From contig CALBQR010000028.1 in NCBI GenBank assembly GCA_937899895.1, forward strand, positions 1-49,417: 49,417 nucleotides of DNA, given 5' to 3'. Positions 1 to 7,353 of the stretch are shown piece after piece (position 1 is the first letter of the stretch; every line of letters begins with the position of its first letter). Below the pieces are notes generated by a model. That model saw only the letters and a program-made list of their open reading frames with translations. It was not told the DNA's origin and searched no databases. Origin of the DNA: an uncultured Alistipes sp. (GTDB lineage: Bacteria > Bacteroidota > Bacteroidia > Bacteroidales > Rikenellaceae). The position numbers and the translations under genes are program-made.

Positions 1-185
1 GACTTTGTCGCACGCCCCCCCCCAGCCACCGAGAGTGCGCTTTGTTTGAGGCGCGAACGTGTGCAAGCCGAAGTCAGATAAATCTTGAACCGACGCCAAG
101 CCGAATGCGGAGTCGAGCAGCAGCTCGAACTCGGCTGAGGCGCGAAGGAGGAAAAGCCTGCGAAGCAGGATTAATTTTGAATAGA
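1..185. other. Intergenic stretch at window edge, no gene seen
   Basis: No convincing gene. It holds a run of nine C residues at 15-23, two copies of GAGGCGCGAA about 90 bases apart, and a small CCTGC-GAA-GCAGG stem near 155-170. The plus-strand reading frame that starts here only continues as the complement of the S9 peptidase gene. It may be an intergenic repeat, but a single window cannot show this. Confidence 0.4.
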
Positions 186-220
186 CAAAAAACCGCGCCC
201 CGAAGTAGGAGCGCGGTAGT
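186..220 (-). terminator. Terminator of the NUDIX-S9 peptidase pair
   Basis: ACCGCGC at 192-198 pairs with GCGCGGT at 211-217. On the minus strand the stem is followed by a run of T (plus-strand A tract at 187-192). It lies just downstream of the peptidase stop codon. Confidence 0.75.
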
Positions 221-251
221 TTGTTTGCGGAATGTTCGCAGAGTGAGCGTA

Positions 252-2411
252 TTACTCGGCGGGATTCTTCACGTACTTGTCGAGCCACGAGAAGAACTCA
301 CGATTCCAAGTGAGCGAGTTCTGCGGCTGGAACACCTGATGACCCTCGTTCTCGAACACAACCAGACGCGAATCGAGACCACGCAGACGTGCAGCGGTGA
401 AGGCCTGCAAGCTCTGGGTGTAGGGGATACGGAAGTCGTACTCGCCCGTGAAGATCAGAATGGGCGAATCCCAACGGTCGATAAACTTATGGGGCGAATT
501 TGCGTACGAGCGCATTGCCGTAGCGTTCGACTTGTCCCAATACGAGCCGCCGTAGTCGTTATTTACGAACCACAACTCCTCGGTCTCGCCATACATCGAC
601 TCGAAGTTATAGATACCGCAGTGAGCGATGAACGCCTTGAAACGCTTTTCGTGGTTACCTGCGAGGAAGAAGGTCGAGTAGCCGCCATACGATGCGCCGA
701 CGCAACCCATACGATCGCGATCGCACCACGGCTCGCGTGCCACGTCGTCGATAGCCGAGAGGTAGTCGCGGATATTTTGACCGCTATAATCACCCGAAAT
801 CTGATCCAGCCACTCCTGACCGAACGAAGGCAGACCGCGACGGTTCGGAGCAACAACGACGTAGCCCTGTGCCGCCATCAGCTGCAAATTCCAACGGTAG
901 CTCCAAAACTGGCTTACGACGCTCTGCGGACCACCCTGGCAGTAGAGCAGCGTAGGATATTTCTGTGCGGGGTCGAAGTTGGGAGGCAGGATCACCCAAA
1001 CGAGCATCTGCTTGTTGTCGGTGGTCTTAACCCAACGCTTCTCGACGCGACCCATCGTGATCTTGTCGTAGATAGGCTTGTTGATGTTCGAGAGCTGTGC
1101 GATAGTGCCCTCTGCATCAATCGTATAGAGCTCGGTAGCCGACGAGATGGTCGTAATCTCGGCAACCATCTTCTCGCCCACCTTCGTAAAGGCGTTGATG
1201 TCGTGATCGCCCTCGGTCAGCACCTCGACCTCGCCCGTAGCGACAGCCACGCGGCAAACCTGATGTGTAGCCTCGATCGGAGCGATGAAGTAGATCGATT
1301 CGTTGCCCTCCCAAACTACGTTTGCAGCGTTGTAGTCAAAACGCTCGGTAACGTCAGTGAATGACTCCTCGGCGCAGTTATAAACCAACAGACGATCCTT
1401 GTCGCTCTCGTTGCCGGGGCGGCGCATCGAACGGATAGCGATCTGGCTATCGTCGGGCGACCAAACGGGGTACTTATCGTAGCCACCCATCGCGGGCATA
1501 ATGCGCAGACGGGGATCCTCCACGGGCTCCTCGCCGACGAAGTAACCCTTGCAGATGTTGCGAGTACGGCCACTTGCCAAGTCATAAACATAGACATCCG
1601 AGTCGGTTGAAACGGCATACTCGGTGCCTGTCAGGGGCTTGCAGGTGTATGCCAAAGCGGTACCGGCGTTGTTCCACGCAATCTCGGCAGCGTCGAAGTA
1701 GGGGGCCAGCGGAGTGTCCCAAGCAGCCTCCGCGCCGATGATATCAACGGGGTTCGAGATGCCCTTTGCAGCATCGAAGTCGGCAACGAAGATATGGCGA
1801 TAGTCGCCCTCATCCCAATAGCTCCAATGGCGAGCCATCAGGTCGTCGTAGATGCGAGCCTTCGACTTGTCCATATCCTTATAGACATCCTTCGAGAGAA
1901 CATCCTTTACGTGTACGGGCTGAATGTAATAGAGCTTGTTGCCCGTCGGAGCGATGCCGAAGGCCTCGATGTCGCCCTCGATGTTCGATACCTGACGTAA
2001 CATCGCGTCAGCGGTGGTTACGTTCCAGATCTGCATCGATCCGCTGCGATTCGAGAGGAAGAAGAGCGACTTGCCGTCGGCTGCCCACTGCGGGCTAACG
2101 TCGTTGCCGGCGTTGTCGGTCAGCTGGCGGGGCTCGCCACCATTGACCTCCTGCACGTAAATCGAGGTAACACCGCGATTCTCTGCCATATTATAATAGG
2201 TAACAGTGTAGGCTACCTGCTCACCGTTGGGTGAGAGCGACGACGAGCCCACGCGGCCCATCTTCCACATCACTTCGGGCGAGAGGATACCTGCCTCGAT
2301 CTCCGCCTCGGTCAGAGCGTTATCGATCGCAAGCGGCGTGGGCTTGCTCTCGTTCTGACAAGAGGTTGCGGCAAATGTAATAAGTGCCATAAAAAGAATA
2401 AGTTTTTTCAT
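252..2411 (-). CDS. S9 family prolyl oligopeptidase lipoprotein
   Basis: A 719-residue serine peptidase of family S9. The N-terminus is a lipoprotein signal (MKKLILFMALITFAATSC), so the enzyme is probably anchored in the envelope facing the periplasm. A beta-propeller-like region (about 40-440; phrases such as SPNGEQVAYT and WSPDDSQIAIRS are WD40/PD40-like) precedes an alpha/beta-hydrolase domain (about 450-715). The triad is visible: Ser574 in GASYGG, Asp659 in GEYDFRIP, His691 in NEGHQV. Family members cleave short peptides, often as dipeptidyl or acylaminoacyl peptidases; substrate specificity cannot be read from the sequence. It follows the NUDIX gene by 12 bases and is probably co-transcribed with it. 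Confidence 0.93.
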   Translation of the reverse strand: MKKLILFMALITFAATSCQNESKPTPLAIDNALTEAEIEAGILSPEVMWKMGRVGSSSLSPNGEQVAYTVTYYNMAENRGVTSIYVQEVNGGEPRQLTDNAGNDVSPQWAADGKSLFFLSNRSGSMQIWNVTTADAMLRQVSNIEGDIEAFGIAPTGNKLYYIQPVHVKDVLSKDVYKDMDKSKARIYDDLMARHWSYWDEGDYRHIFVADFDAAKGISNPVDIIGAEAAWDTPLAPYFDAAEIAWNNAGTALAYTCKPLTGTEYAVSTDSDVYVYDLASGRTRNICKGYFVGEEPVEDPRLRIMPAMGGYDKYPVWSPDDSQIAIRSMRRPGNESDKDRLLVYNCAEESFTDVTERFDYNAANVVWEGNESIYFIAPIEATHQVCRVAVATGEVEVLTEGDHDINAFTKVGEKMVAEITTISSATELYTIDAEGTIAQLSNINKPIYDKITMGRVEKRWVKTTDNKQMLVWVILPPNFDPAQKYPTLLYCQGGPQSVVSQFWSYRWNLQLMAAQGYVVVAPNRRGLPSFGQEWLDQISGDYSGQNIRDYLSAIDDVAREPWCDRDRMGCVGASYGGYSTFFLAGNHEKRFKAFIAHCGIYNFESMYGETEELWFVNNDYGGSYWDKSNATAMRSYANSPHKFIDRWDSPILIFTGEYDFRIPYTQSLQAFTAARLRGLDSRLVVFENEGHQVFQPQNSLTWNREFFSWLDKYVKNPAE

Positions 2412-2423
2412 CGTAAAATGGTT

Positions 2424-3032
2424 TTATAGTTTGTTTCTGTACTCCTCCATAACTTTTGCAATGGTGGGATAGCTCTCGCATTGCGAACGGCGAAGAGCCT
2501 CATTCAGTTCGCACCACTCGACACGCTCGATATCCTCCTCGGTCTGGGGCGCGGTCGCGATCGAGCCTAAGGCGCGAACGGCAAACCACGTGGTGCGTTT
2601 CAACTCCCAATGCCCGTAAGTATTATAAAAATGCAGTGTCGAGCAAATCTCCTTATCGACAGCAAGTTGCGACAACCCGCACTCCTCCTCGATCTCGCGT
2701 TCGGCACACTCCGAAAGGCTCTCGCCCGCGTCGCGATGACCCTTCGGAAGGTCCCAGCGTCCGCGACGAAAGATCATCACAACGCGCCCCTCGTCGTCGG
2801 CAACAACACCTCCTGCCGCTTCGACCGTAACGAAAAACGAACAAAAATGGGAGAAAACCGCCTCGAAATCGTCGGATAAAATCTCGATACTATCGGAATT
2901 TCCGAATATTTGCAATAACTTTGCGATATCAACCGTTTCGAGTAGCGTGTTGCCATCGATGCGCAAAGAGTCATCGATGTGCGCTACGCGGTCGAATCGG
3001 ATCGTTTTGTTATCGAAATAAACTATATACAT
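2424..3032 (-). CDS. NUDIX hydrolase
   Basis: A 202-residue cytoplasmic NUDIX hydrolase. The full Nudix box (G-x5-E-x7-RE-x2-EE-x-G) is visible, running from GHRDAGE to REIEEECGL around residues 118-140. The N-terminal 80 residues resemble no domain I can name. The substrate, a nucleoside diphosphate linked to another moiety, is not predictable. I chose the ATG at 3030-3032 (MYIVYFDNK) over an upstream in-frame start that would overlap pyrE. Its start lies only 9 bases from the divergent pyrE start. The S9 peptidase gene follows on the same strand. Confidence 0.88.
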   Translation of the reverse strand: MYIVYFDNKTIRFDRVAHIDDSLRIDGNTLLETVDIAKLLQIFGNSDSIEILSDDFEAVFSHFCSFFVTVEAAGGVVADDEGRVVMIFRRGRWDLPKGHRDAGESLSECAEREIEEECGLSQLAVDKEICSTLHFYNTYGHWELKRTTWFAVRALGSIATAPQTEEDIERVEWCELNEALRRSQCESYPTIAKVMEEYRNKL

Positions 3033-3041
3033 TGTTCGCTT

Positions 3042-3680
3042 ATGAATACAATTGAACGTAAAGTGGCACAAACGCTACTGCAAATTAAGGCAATAAAACT
3101 CAGTCCTGCAAATTATTTTACGTGGGCATCGGGCTGGCACTCGCCGATTTATTGCGATAATCGCAAAATTTTGTCGTTTCCGGAGGCTCGAAAGCTCGTT
3201 TATGAGAGTTTTGCCGAGGTGATCGCCGAGAAATATCCCGATGTTGAGGTTGTGGCAGGTGTCGCTACGGGCGCAATCGCTCACGGTGTGCTGGCTGCCG
3301 AGAAGATGGGCAAGCCGTTCATCTATGTCCGTTCGGCTCCCAAGTCGCACGGCCTCGAAAATCAGGTCGAGGGCGAGGTTAAAGCGGGCGCAAAGGTGGT
3401 CGTAATCGAGGATCTGGTTTCGACGGGCGGTAGCTCGCTGGCCGCTGTCGAGGCTCTGCGCAAGGCTGGTTGCGAGGTGCTGGGTATGGTTGCGATCTTC
3501 ACTTACGGTTTCCCCGTTGCAGTTGAGAACTTCGAGAAGGCAGGCGTTAAACTCGACACATTGAGTAACTATGGCGCAATGATCTCGCTGGCTGCCGAGG
3601 AGGGTTATGTTAAGGAGGAGGAGCTCGAAACGCTGCAAGAGTGGCGCAAGAACCCCTCGCAGTGGCGTCAAAACGAGTAG
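3042..3680 (+). CDS. pyrE: Orotate phosphoribosyltransferase
   Basis: A 212-residue enzyme that joins orotate and PRPP to give OMP in de novo pyrimidine synthesis. The PRPP-binding motif VVVIEDLVSTGGSS is intact, and the N-terminal FTWASGWHSPIYCDNR segment matches orotate/PRPP-binding regions of PyrE. Length is normal. The start is set at MNTIERK (ATG 3042) because upstream codons in this frame overlap the divergent NUDIX gene. It is followed after 4 bases by an SRPBCC protein and then tsaE, so the three probably form one transcript. Confidence 0.96.
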   Translation: MNTIERKVAQTLLQIKAIKLSPANYFTWASGWHSPIYCDNRKILSFPEARKLVYESFAEVIAEKYPDVEVVAGVATGAIAHGVLAAEKMGKPFIYVRSAPKSHGLENQVEGEVKAGAKVVVIEDLVSTGGSSLAAVEALRKAGCEVLGMVAIFTYGFPVAVENFEKAGVKLDTLSNYGAMISLAAEEGYVKEEELETLQEWRKNPSQWRQNE

Positions 3681-3684
3681 GCCG

Positions 3685-4101
3685 ATGAGCTTGGAGAAGT
3701 ACGAGAGCAAGCAGGTGCAGATTCGTCGCCCTGCCTCTCAAATCTATGCGATGGCAAGCCGCTTCGACAACTTCACGCCGATCTTGAAGGATCGCGTGGA
3801 GGAGTGGCAGGCTACCGAGGATACCTGCTCGTTCAAGGTCAAGGGTTTCACCGCCTCGATGCGCATTATCGACCGCGAGGAGCCTAAATTGGTTAAGATC
3901 GTCAGCGGCGAATCGACCCCGATGGATTTCACCTTCTGGTTCCAATTGCACGAGGTCGATCCGACCGATACGCGTATGCGTATGGTCCTGCACGTCGAGC
4001 TGAATATGATGATGCGAATGATGATCGGCGGTAAGATTCAGGAGGCTATGGATAAGATGGCCGAGCAGATCGCTGCCGCACTGAATGGCGTACCATTTTA
4101 A
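3685..4101 (+). CDS. SRPBCC (START-like) fold protein
   Basis: A 138-residue cytoplasmic protein resembling the polyketide cyclase/START-like SRPBCC superfamily: the N-terminus reads like VQIRRPASQIYAMASRFDNF and a long C-terminal amphipathic helix follows (MMIGGKIQEAMDKMAEQIAA). Such proteins form a deep hydrophobic cavity that binds lipids or small molecules; no ligand can be proposed. The start ATG at 3685 lies 4 bases after the pyrE stop, and tsaE starts 8 bases after this gene ends, supporting a tight operon. Confidence 0.82.
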   Translation: MSLEKYESKQVQIRRPASQIYAMASRFDNFTPILKDRVEEWQATEDTCSFKVKGFTASMRIIDREEPKLVKIVSGESTPMDFTFWFQLHEVDPTDTRMRMVLHVELNMMMRMMIGGKIQEAMDKMAEQIAAALNGVPF

Positions 4102-4109
4102 TTGATGAG

Positions 4110-4535
4110 ATGGAGGAGAAGTTGAGAATTTCGATCGACTCGCTTTCGGAACTTCCGCGTGTGGCGGATGCTGTAATCGAGCGTCTGAATGGTAGAAATG
4201 TGGTTGCGTTTCGTGCCCCGATGGGTGCGGGAAAGACTACGCTTATCGCCGAGATCGTGGCGGCATTGGGTTCGGGCGATGTGGTTACGAGCCCTACGTT
4301 TGCGCTTGTGAATGAGTACGATACGGACGATGGCGGTGTGGTCTATCACTTCGATTTCTATCGTATCGAGCGTGTCGAGGAGGCCTTCGATATGGGCTAT
4401 GAGGAGTACTTTTACAGTGATGCCCTCTGTCTGGTCGAGTGGCCCGAAAAGATCGAGGAGTTGCTCCCTGATGATGTGATGACCATTACGATTACGATCG
4501 ACAGCGACTCGGCACGAACTTTCGAGATCGATTAA
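4110..4535 (+). CDS. tsaE: tRNA threonylcarbamoyladenosine synthesis ATPase TsaE
   Basis: A 141-residue P-loop ATPase. The Walker A motif is in APMGAGKTTLI (about residues 31-41), and SPTFALVNEY and the YRIERVEEAFDMGYEEY stretch are typical of TsaE (YjeE). With TsaB and TsaD it supports N6-threonylcarbamoylation of adenosine 37 in ANN-decoding tRNAs. The C-terminal VEWPEKIEELLPDD segment is also family-typical. It is the last gene of the pyrE operon and ends at a strong terminator facing porX. Confidence 0.95.
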   Translation: MEEKLRISIDSLSELPRVADAVIERLNGRNVVAFRAPMGAGKTTLIAEIVAALGSGDVVTSPTFALVNEYDTDDGGVVYHFDFYRIERVEEAFDMGYEEYFYSDALCLVEWPEKIEELLPDDVMTITITIDSDSARTFEID

Positions 4536-4556
4536 TAACAGCAGCAAAAAAGCAAG

Positions 4557-4617
4557 AGAGCCTGCCCTTTTTGGGGCAGGCTCTTCTGTTTTTTTCGGGG
4601 CAGGCTCCTTCTGTTTT
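4557..4617 (+). terminator. Terminator of the pyrE-tsaE operon with duplicated 3' arm
   Basis: AGAGCCTGCCC (4557-4567) pairs perfectly with GGGCAGGCTCT (4574-4584), followed by a T run at 4589-4595. The 3' arm and T run are repeated nearly exactly at 4597-4617, as if the right half had been duplicated. Confidence 0.9.
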
Positions 4618-4665
4618 TATCGGACCGCGCCGATGAAGGGTGCGGTTTTTATCGCCCGTACCGCG

Positions 4666-6216
4666 CTACTGCTTGGGTTTCAGCACGATATATGGCACGA
4701 TCATCTCCTCCATCGAGATTCCGCCGTGCTGGAAGGTGTTCTTGTAGTAGCGAACAAAGCGGTTGGCATCGTTCGGATAGACCAGAAAATCGCTGTTGTA
4801 GGCGAAGATGTAGCTCGATGTGAGCGATCCTGCGGGCAGCTGAATCTCTTCGGGGCGCGTAATGTCATAGACCTCGCGCGTATTATAATTAAGGTTGCGA
4901 CCCGTCTTGTAGCGCAGGTTCGACGACGTTTCGCGGTCGCCGACAACCTTCACGGGGTTGGTTACGCGAATGGTGCCGTGGTCCGAGGTGATGATGACCG
5001 TGTGGCCGCGCTCGGAGAGCATTTTGAGGATCACGAACAGATCAGAATGTTCAAACCACGAACGGGTGAGCGAACGGAATGCCGCCTCATCCTCGGTCAG
5101 CTCGCGGATGATCTCGGTCTCGGTGCGGGCGTGCGAGAGGATGTCGAGGAAGTTATAGACGATGACCGAAAAATCGGCATCATAGACCCTCTGAATATTG
5201 TCGATCAGCTTGCGACCCGCTTCGGGGCGTACCAATTTATCGAACGTGTAGCGGTAGTTTTTGCCGCTTGTGCGCATCTGACGTTGCAGGAAATCCTCCT
5301 CGTATTGATTTTTGCCGCCCTCCTCGTTGTCGTTGAGCCAAAGTTTGGGCATCAGTTTGTCGATAGCCAACGGCATCAAGCCCGCAAATATCGCATTACG
5401 AGCATATTGCGTCGCTGTGGGAAGGATCGCACAGTAGAAATCATCGACCGCAACATCGAAGAAGGGATGCAACATCGAGTTGATCGAACGCCATTGGTCG
5501 TAGCGGAAATTGTCGATCAGCAGCAGTGTCGTCTTTGAGTTCTCATCGACAACGGGGAAGATGTTGTTGCGCATCAGCGTATGCGACATTACGGGGGTAT
5601 CGTCATCGCGGCGGTTGATCCACGACGAGTAGTTGCGACGCACGAATTTGCAGAATTCGTTATTGGCCTCGGCCTTTTGGTATGCCAGCACCTCCTTGAT
5701 GCTCTTGTCGGTCGAGTCCGAAAGTTCGACCTCCCAGCTGACGATCTTTTTGTAGATGGCGCACCACTCCTCGAACGAACGAGCCGAGCCAACCTGTGCC
5801 GCAATGCGACCGAACTCGGCGCGATAGTCGGCCGTAGTCTGCTCGGTTACAAGCTGTTGCGAATGTACGTTCTTCTTGATCGAAAGCAGTACCTGATTGG
5901 GATTCACGGGCTTGATCAGATAGTCGGCAATCTTCGAGCCGACCGCTTTGTCCATAATATTCTCCTCCTCGCTCTTGGTTACCATAATGATAGGCGTGGT
6001 GGGGCGGATCTCCTTAATGCGAGGCAACGTTTCGAGACCCGTAATGCCGGGCATCATCTCATCGAGGATGATCAGGTCGTAGCTCTCGGCCGAGGCCATC
6101 TCGATTGCATCGTAGCCATTGTTGCAGGTATCCACCTCGTAGCCCTTCGCTTTGAGGAAGAGGATGTGGGGCTTCAACAGCTCCACTTCGTCATCAACCC
6201 ATAGAATCTTTACCAT
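4666..6216 (-). CDS. porX: PorX-type response regulator with PglZ domain
   Basis: A 516-residue protein: a receiver domain (residues 1-118, acidic pair D8-D9, phosphoacceptor D52 in LIILDEMMPG, conserved K in YLIKPVNP) followed by a long C-terminal PglZ domain of the alkaline-phosphatase superfamily. Metal/nucleophile signatures TLLLIDNFRYDQW and VIITSDHGTIR are visible. This architecture is that of PorX, which with the kinase PorY controls type IX secretion genes in Porphyromonas and Flavobacterium and whose PglZ domain is a zinc-dependent phosphodiesterase acting on oligonucleotides. No porY or secretion gene is in the window, so the T9SS link is by homology only. It is transcribed alone, from a promoter at about 6286-6317. 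Confidence 0.93.
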   Translation of the reverse strand: MVKILWVDDEVELLKPHILFLKAKGYEVDTCNNGYDAIEMASAESYDLIILDEMMPGITGLETLPRIKEIRPTTPIIMVTKSEEENIMDKAVGSKIADYLIKPVNPNQVLLSIKKNVHSQQLVTEQTTADYRAEFGRIAAQVGSARSFEEWCAIYKKIVSWEVELSDSTDKSIKEVLAYQKAEANNEFCKFVRRNYSSWINRRDDDTPVMSHTLMRNNIFPVVDENSKTTLLLIDNFRYDQWRSINSMLHPFFDVAVDDFYCAILPTATQYARNAIFAGLMPLAIDKLMPKLWLNDNEEGGKNQYEEDFLQRQMRTSGKNYRYTFDKLVRPEAGRKLIDNIQRVYDADFSVIVYNFLDILSHARTETEIIRELTEDEAAFRSLTRSWFEHSDLFVILKMLSERGHTVIITSDHGTIRVTNPVKVVGDRETSSNLRYKTGRNLNYNTREVYDITRPEEIQLPAGSLTSSYIFAYNSDFLVYPNDANRFVRYYKNTFQHGGISMEEMIVPYIVLKPKQ

Positions 6217-6285
6217 ATTATAATGTGTGTATTATCGAATTTGGATAGTGGTCATCGGGCGGTTGCAATGCCCGTGCAACCACTA

Positions 6286-6317
6286 CAAAAGTAATTATTA
6301 TAGTTGGATAATGCAAA
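6286..6317 (-). promoter_or_regulatory. porX promoter
   Basis: Read on the minus strand, TACTTTTG (6293-6286) matches the Bacteroidetes -7 box TAnnTTTG, and TTTG (6317-6314) sits 20 bases upstream as the -33 box. This gives a leader of about 65 nt. Confidence 0.7.
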
Positions 6318-6533
6318 ATCGGAGCAATTTATTGTGTGCCGAGGCGGAGAAGCGTAAAAAATAGGGCGTTTTTTCTTGCGGTAGTGCGTAATCGCCTGAT
6401 TATCAGCGGTGGAGTGGGCTATCTGCCTGACAGACTGCAATTTGGGTCGATTTTTGCACTATTCGGGGTGCAATGCCGCATTTTTATCTAATCTGCATTG
6501 TAAGTAAAAAAAATTGATAAAAAAACGTTTCCA

Positions 6534-6566
6534 TTTGGTTATTAATTAAATATTATCGTATATTTG
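6534..6566 (+). promoter_or_regulatory. HU promoter
   Basis: TATATTTG at 6559-6566 is an exact TAnnTTTG -7 box, with TTTG at 6534-6537 as the -33 box, 21 bases away. The surroundings are very AT-rich, as expected of a strong promoter. Confidence 0.75.
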
Positions 6567-6604
6567 CACTCTCAAAAGAACTTAACTTAAAATATATAAC
6601 AACT

Positions 6605-6877
6605 ATGACAAAGGCTGATATCGTAAATGAGATTGCCAAAAGTACCGGCGTAGAGAAGGTGCAGGTGCAGCAGATTGTAGAGGCTTTCATGGAGAGCGTA
6701 AAGGATTCGTTGGCAGAGAATAACAATGTTTATCTGCGTGGTTTCGGTAGCTTCATCATCAAGAAGCGCGCAACCAAGGTAGCTCGTAACATTTCAAAGA
6801 ATACTACCATCACTATTCCTGAGCACAATATCCCCGCATTTAAGCCCGCTAAGAGCTTTGTTGCTAAGGTAAAATAA
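6605..6877 (+). CDS. HU family DNA-binding protein
   Basis: A 90-residue histone-like protein of the HU/IHF family that bends DNA and helps compact the nucleoid. The N-terminal helices (MTKADIVNEIAKSTGV) and the beta-arm (GFGSFIIKKRA ... NTTITIPEHNIPAFKPA) are clear; the arm carries IPEHN-IPAF rather than the RNP-x-TG of classical HU, a common Bacteroidetes variant. It has its own strong promoter and is followed 38 bases later by a 30-residue basic protein. Confidence 0.95.
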   Translation: MTKADIVNEIAKSTGVEKVQVQQIVEAFMESVKDSLAENNNVYLRGFGSFIIKKRATKVARNISKNTTITIPEHNIPAFKPAKSFVAKVK

Positions 6878-6915
6878 TCTGCGAAAAGTTTAATCACTCT
6901 TAAAATTACAAAATT

Positions 6916-7008
6916 ATGCCAAGCGGTAAGAAAAGAAAGGGGCATAAGATGGCTACCCACAAGCGTAAGAAGCGTCTTCGCAAGAATCGTCATAAGAAGA
7001 AGAAGTAG
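6916..7008 (+). CDS. AURKAIP1/COX24-domain small basic protein (bS22-like)
   Basis: Thirty residues, starting MPSGKKRKGHKMATHKRK; over half are Lys, Arg or His. This short sequence is strongly conserved in Bacteroidetes and resembles the AURKAIP1/COX24 domain found in the mitochondrial mS38 protein and mycobacterial bS22, both small-subunit ribosomal proteins. A ribosomal role is therefore likely but inferred. It lies 38 bases downstream of HU and before a strong terminator, so the two are probably co-transcribed. It is short enough to be missed by gene finders. Confidence 0.85.
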   Translation: MPSGKKRKGHKMATHKRKKRLRKNRHKKKK

Positions 7009-7031
7009 GTAGCTCACATATGCACGAGCGC

Positions 7032-7080
7032 AATAAATAAAGCTAAAGACCGCTACTGCGGTTTTTGGCTTTATTTATTT
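7032..7080. terminator. Strong hairpin terminator after HU/bS22-like gene
   Basis: A 22-base arm at 7032-7053 pairs with 7058-7079 around a TACT loop, with only two G-U wobbles. AT-rich outer arms give a U-rich end on either strand. Confidence 0.9.
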
Positions 7081-7353
7081 CAAACAATCCGATCCTGCGG
7101 GATCAACAAAACAAATGGAGGCAAAGGCTGTACAAACAACCATTCAAAGAACAACAACCATTCAAAGAACACCTTCCAGCAGCCCTTAATGCTCTCCATC
7201 CGCCATTGCGCCACAGGCGTAAATGTCCGGGAAACAGACGTATAGCGTGTCCGATAACCATTCAAAGAACCGCGACGCGCTCTAAATCAAAATCGAACGC
7301 GGTCCTCTCCGCTCCGCGTTGCCTTGCGGCCAAACAAAGCGGAACTATCATAT
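7081..7353. repeat. Leader of rng with three copies of AACCATTCAAAGAAC
   Basis: No gene is supported in these 273 bases. The 15-base sequence AACCATTCAAAGAAC occurs three times without mismatch: 7138-7152, 7156-7170 and 7256-7270 (start-to-start 18 and 100 bases). I found no TAnnTTTG box close to the rng start, so the rng transcription start is unclear. Confidence 0.8.

Larger units (their letters stand above)
6217..6604. other. porX-HU divergent intergenic region
   Basis: This 388-base gap holds the divergent promoters of porX and HU. Between the porX promoter and its start lies a set of overlapping inverted repeats: GGTTGCA/TGCAACC (about 6261-6281), CGGGC/GCCCG, and an outer AGTGGT/ACCACT pair. 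I see no coding region here. Confidence 0.6.

Noticed and set aside
42..1364. Plus-strand open frame of 440 codons at the window start
   Set aside because: Mostly complementary to the S9 peptidase gene; the peptidase has its signal sequence and catalytic triad.
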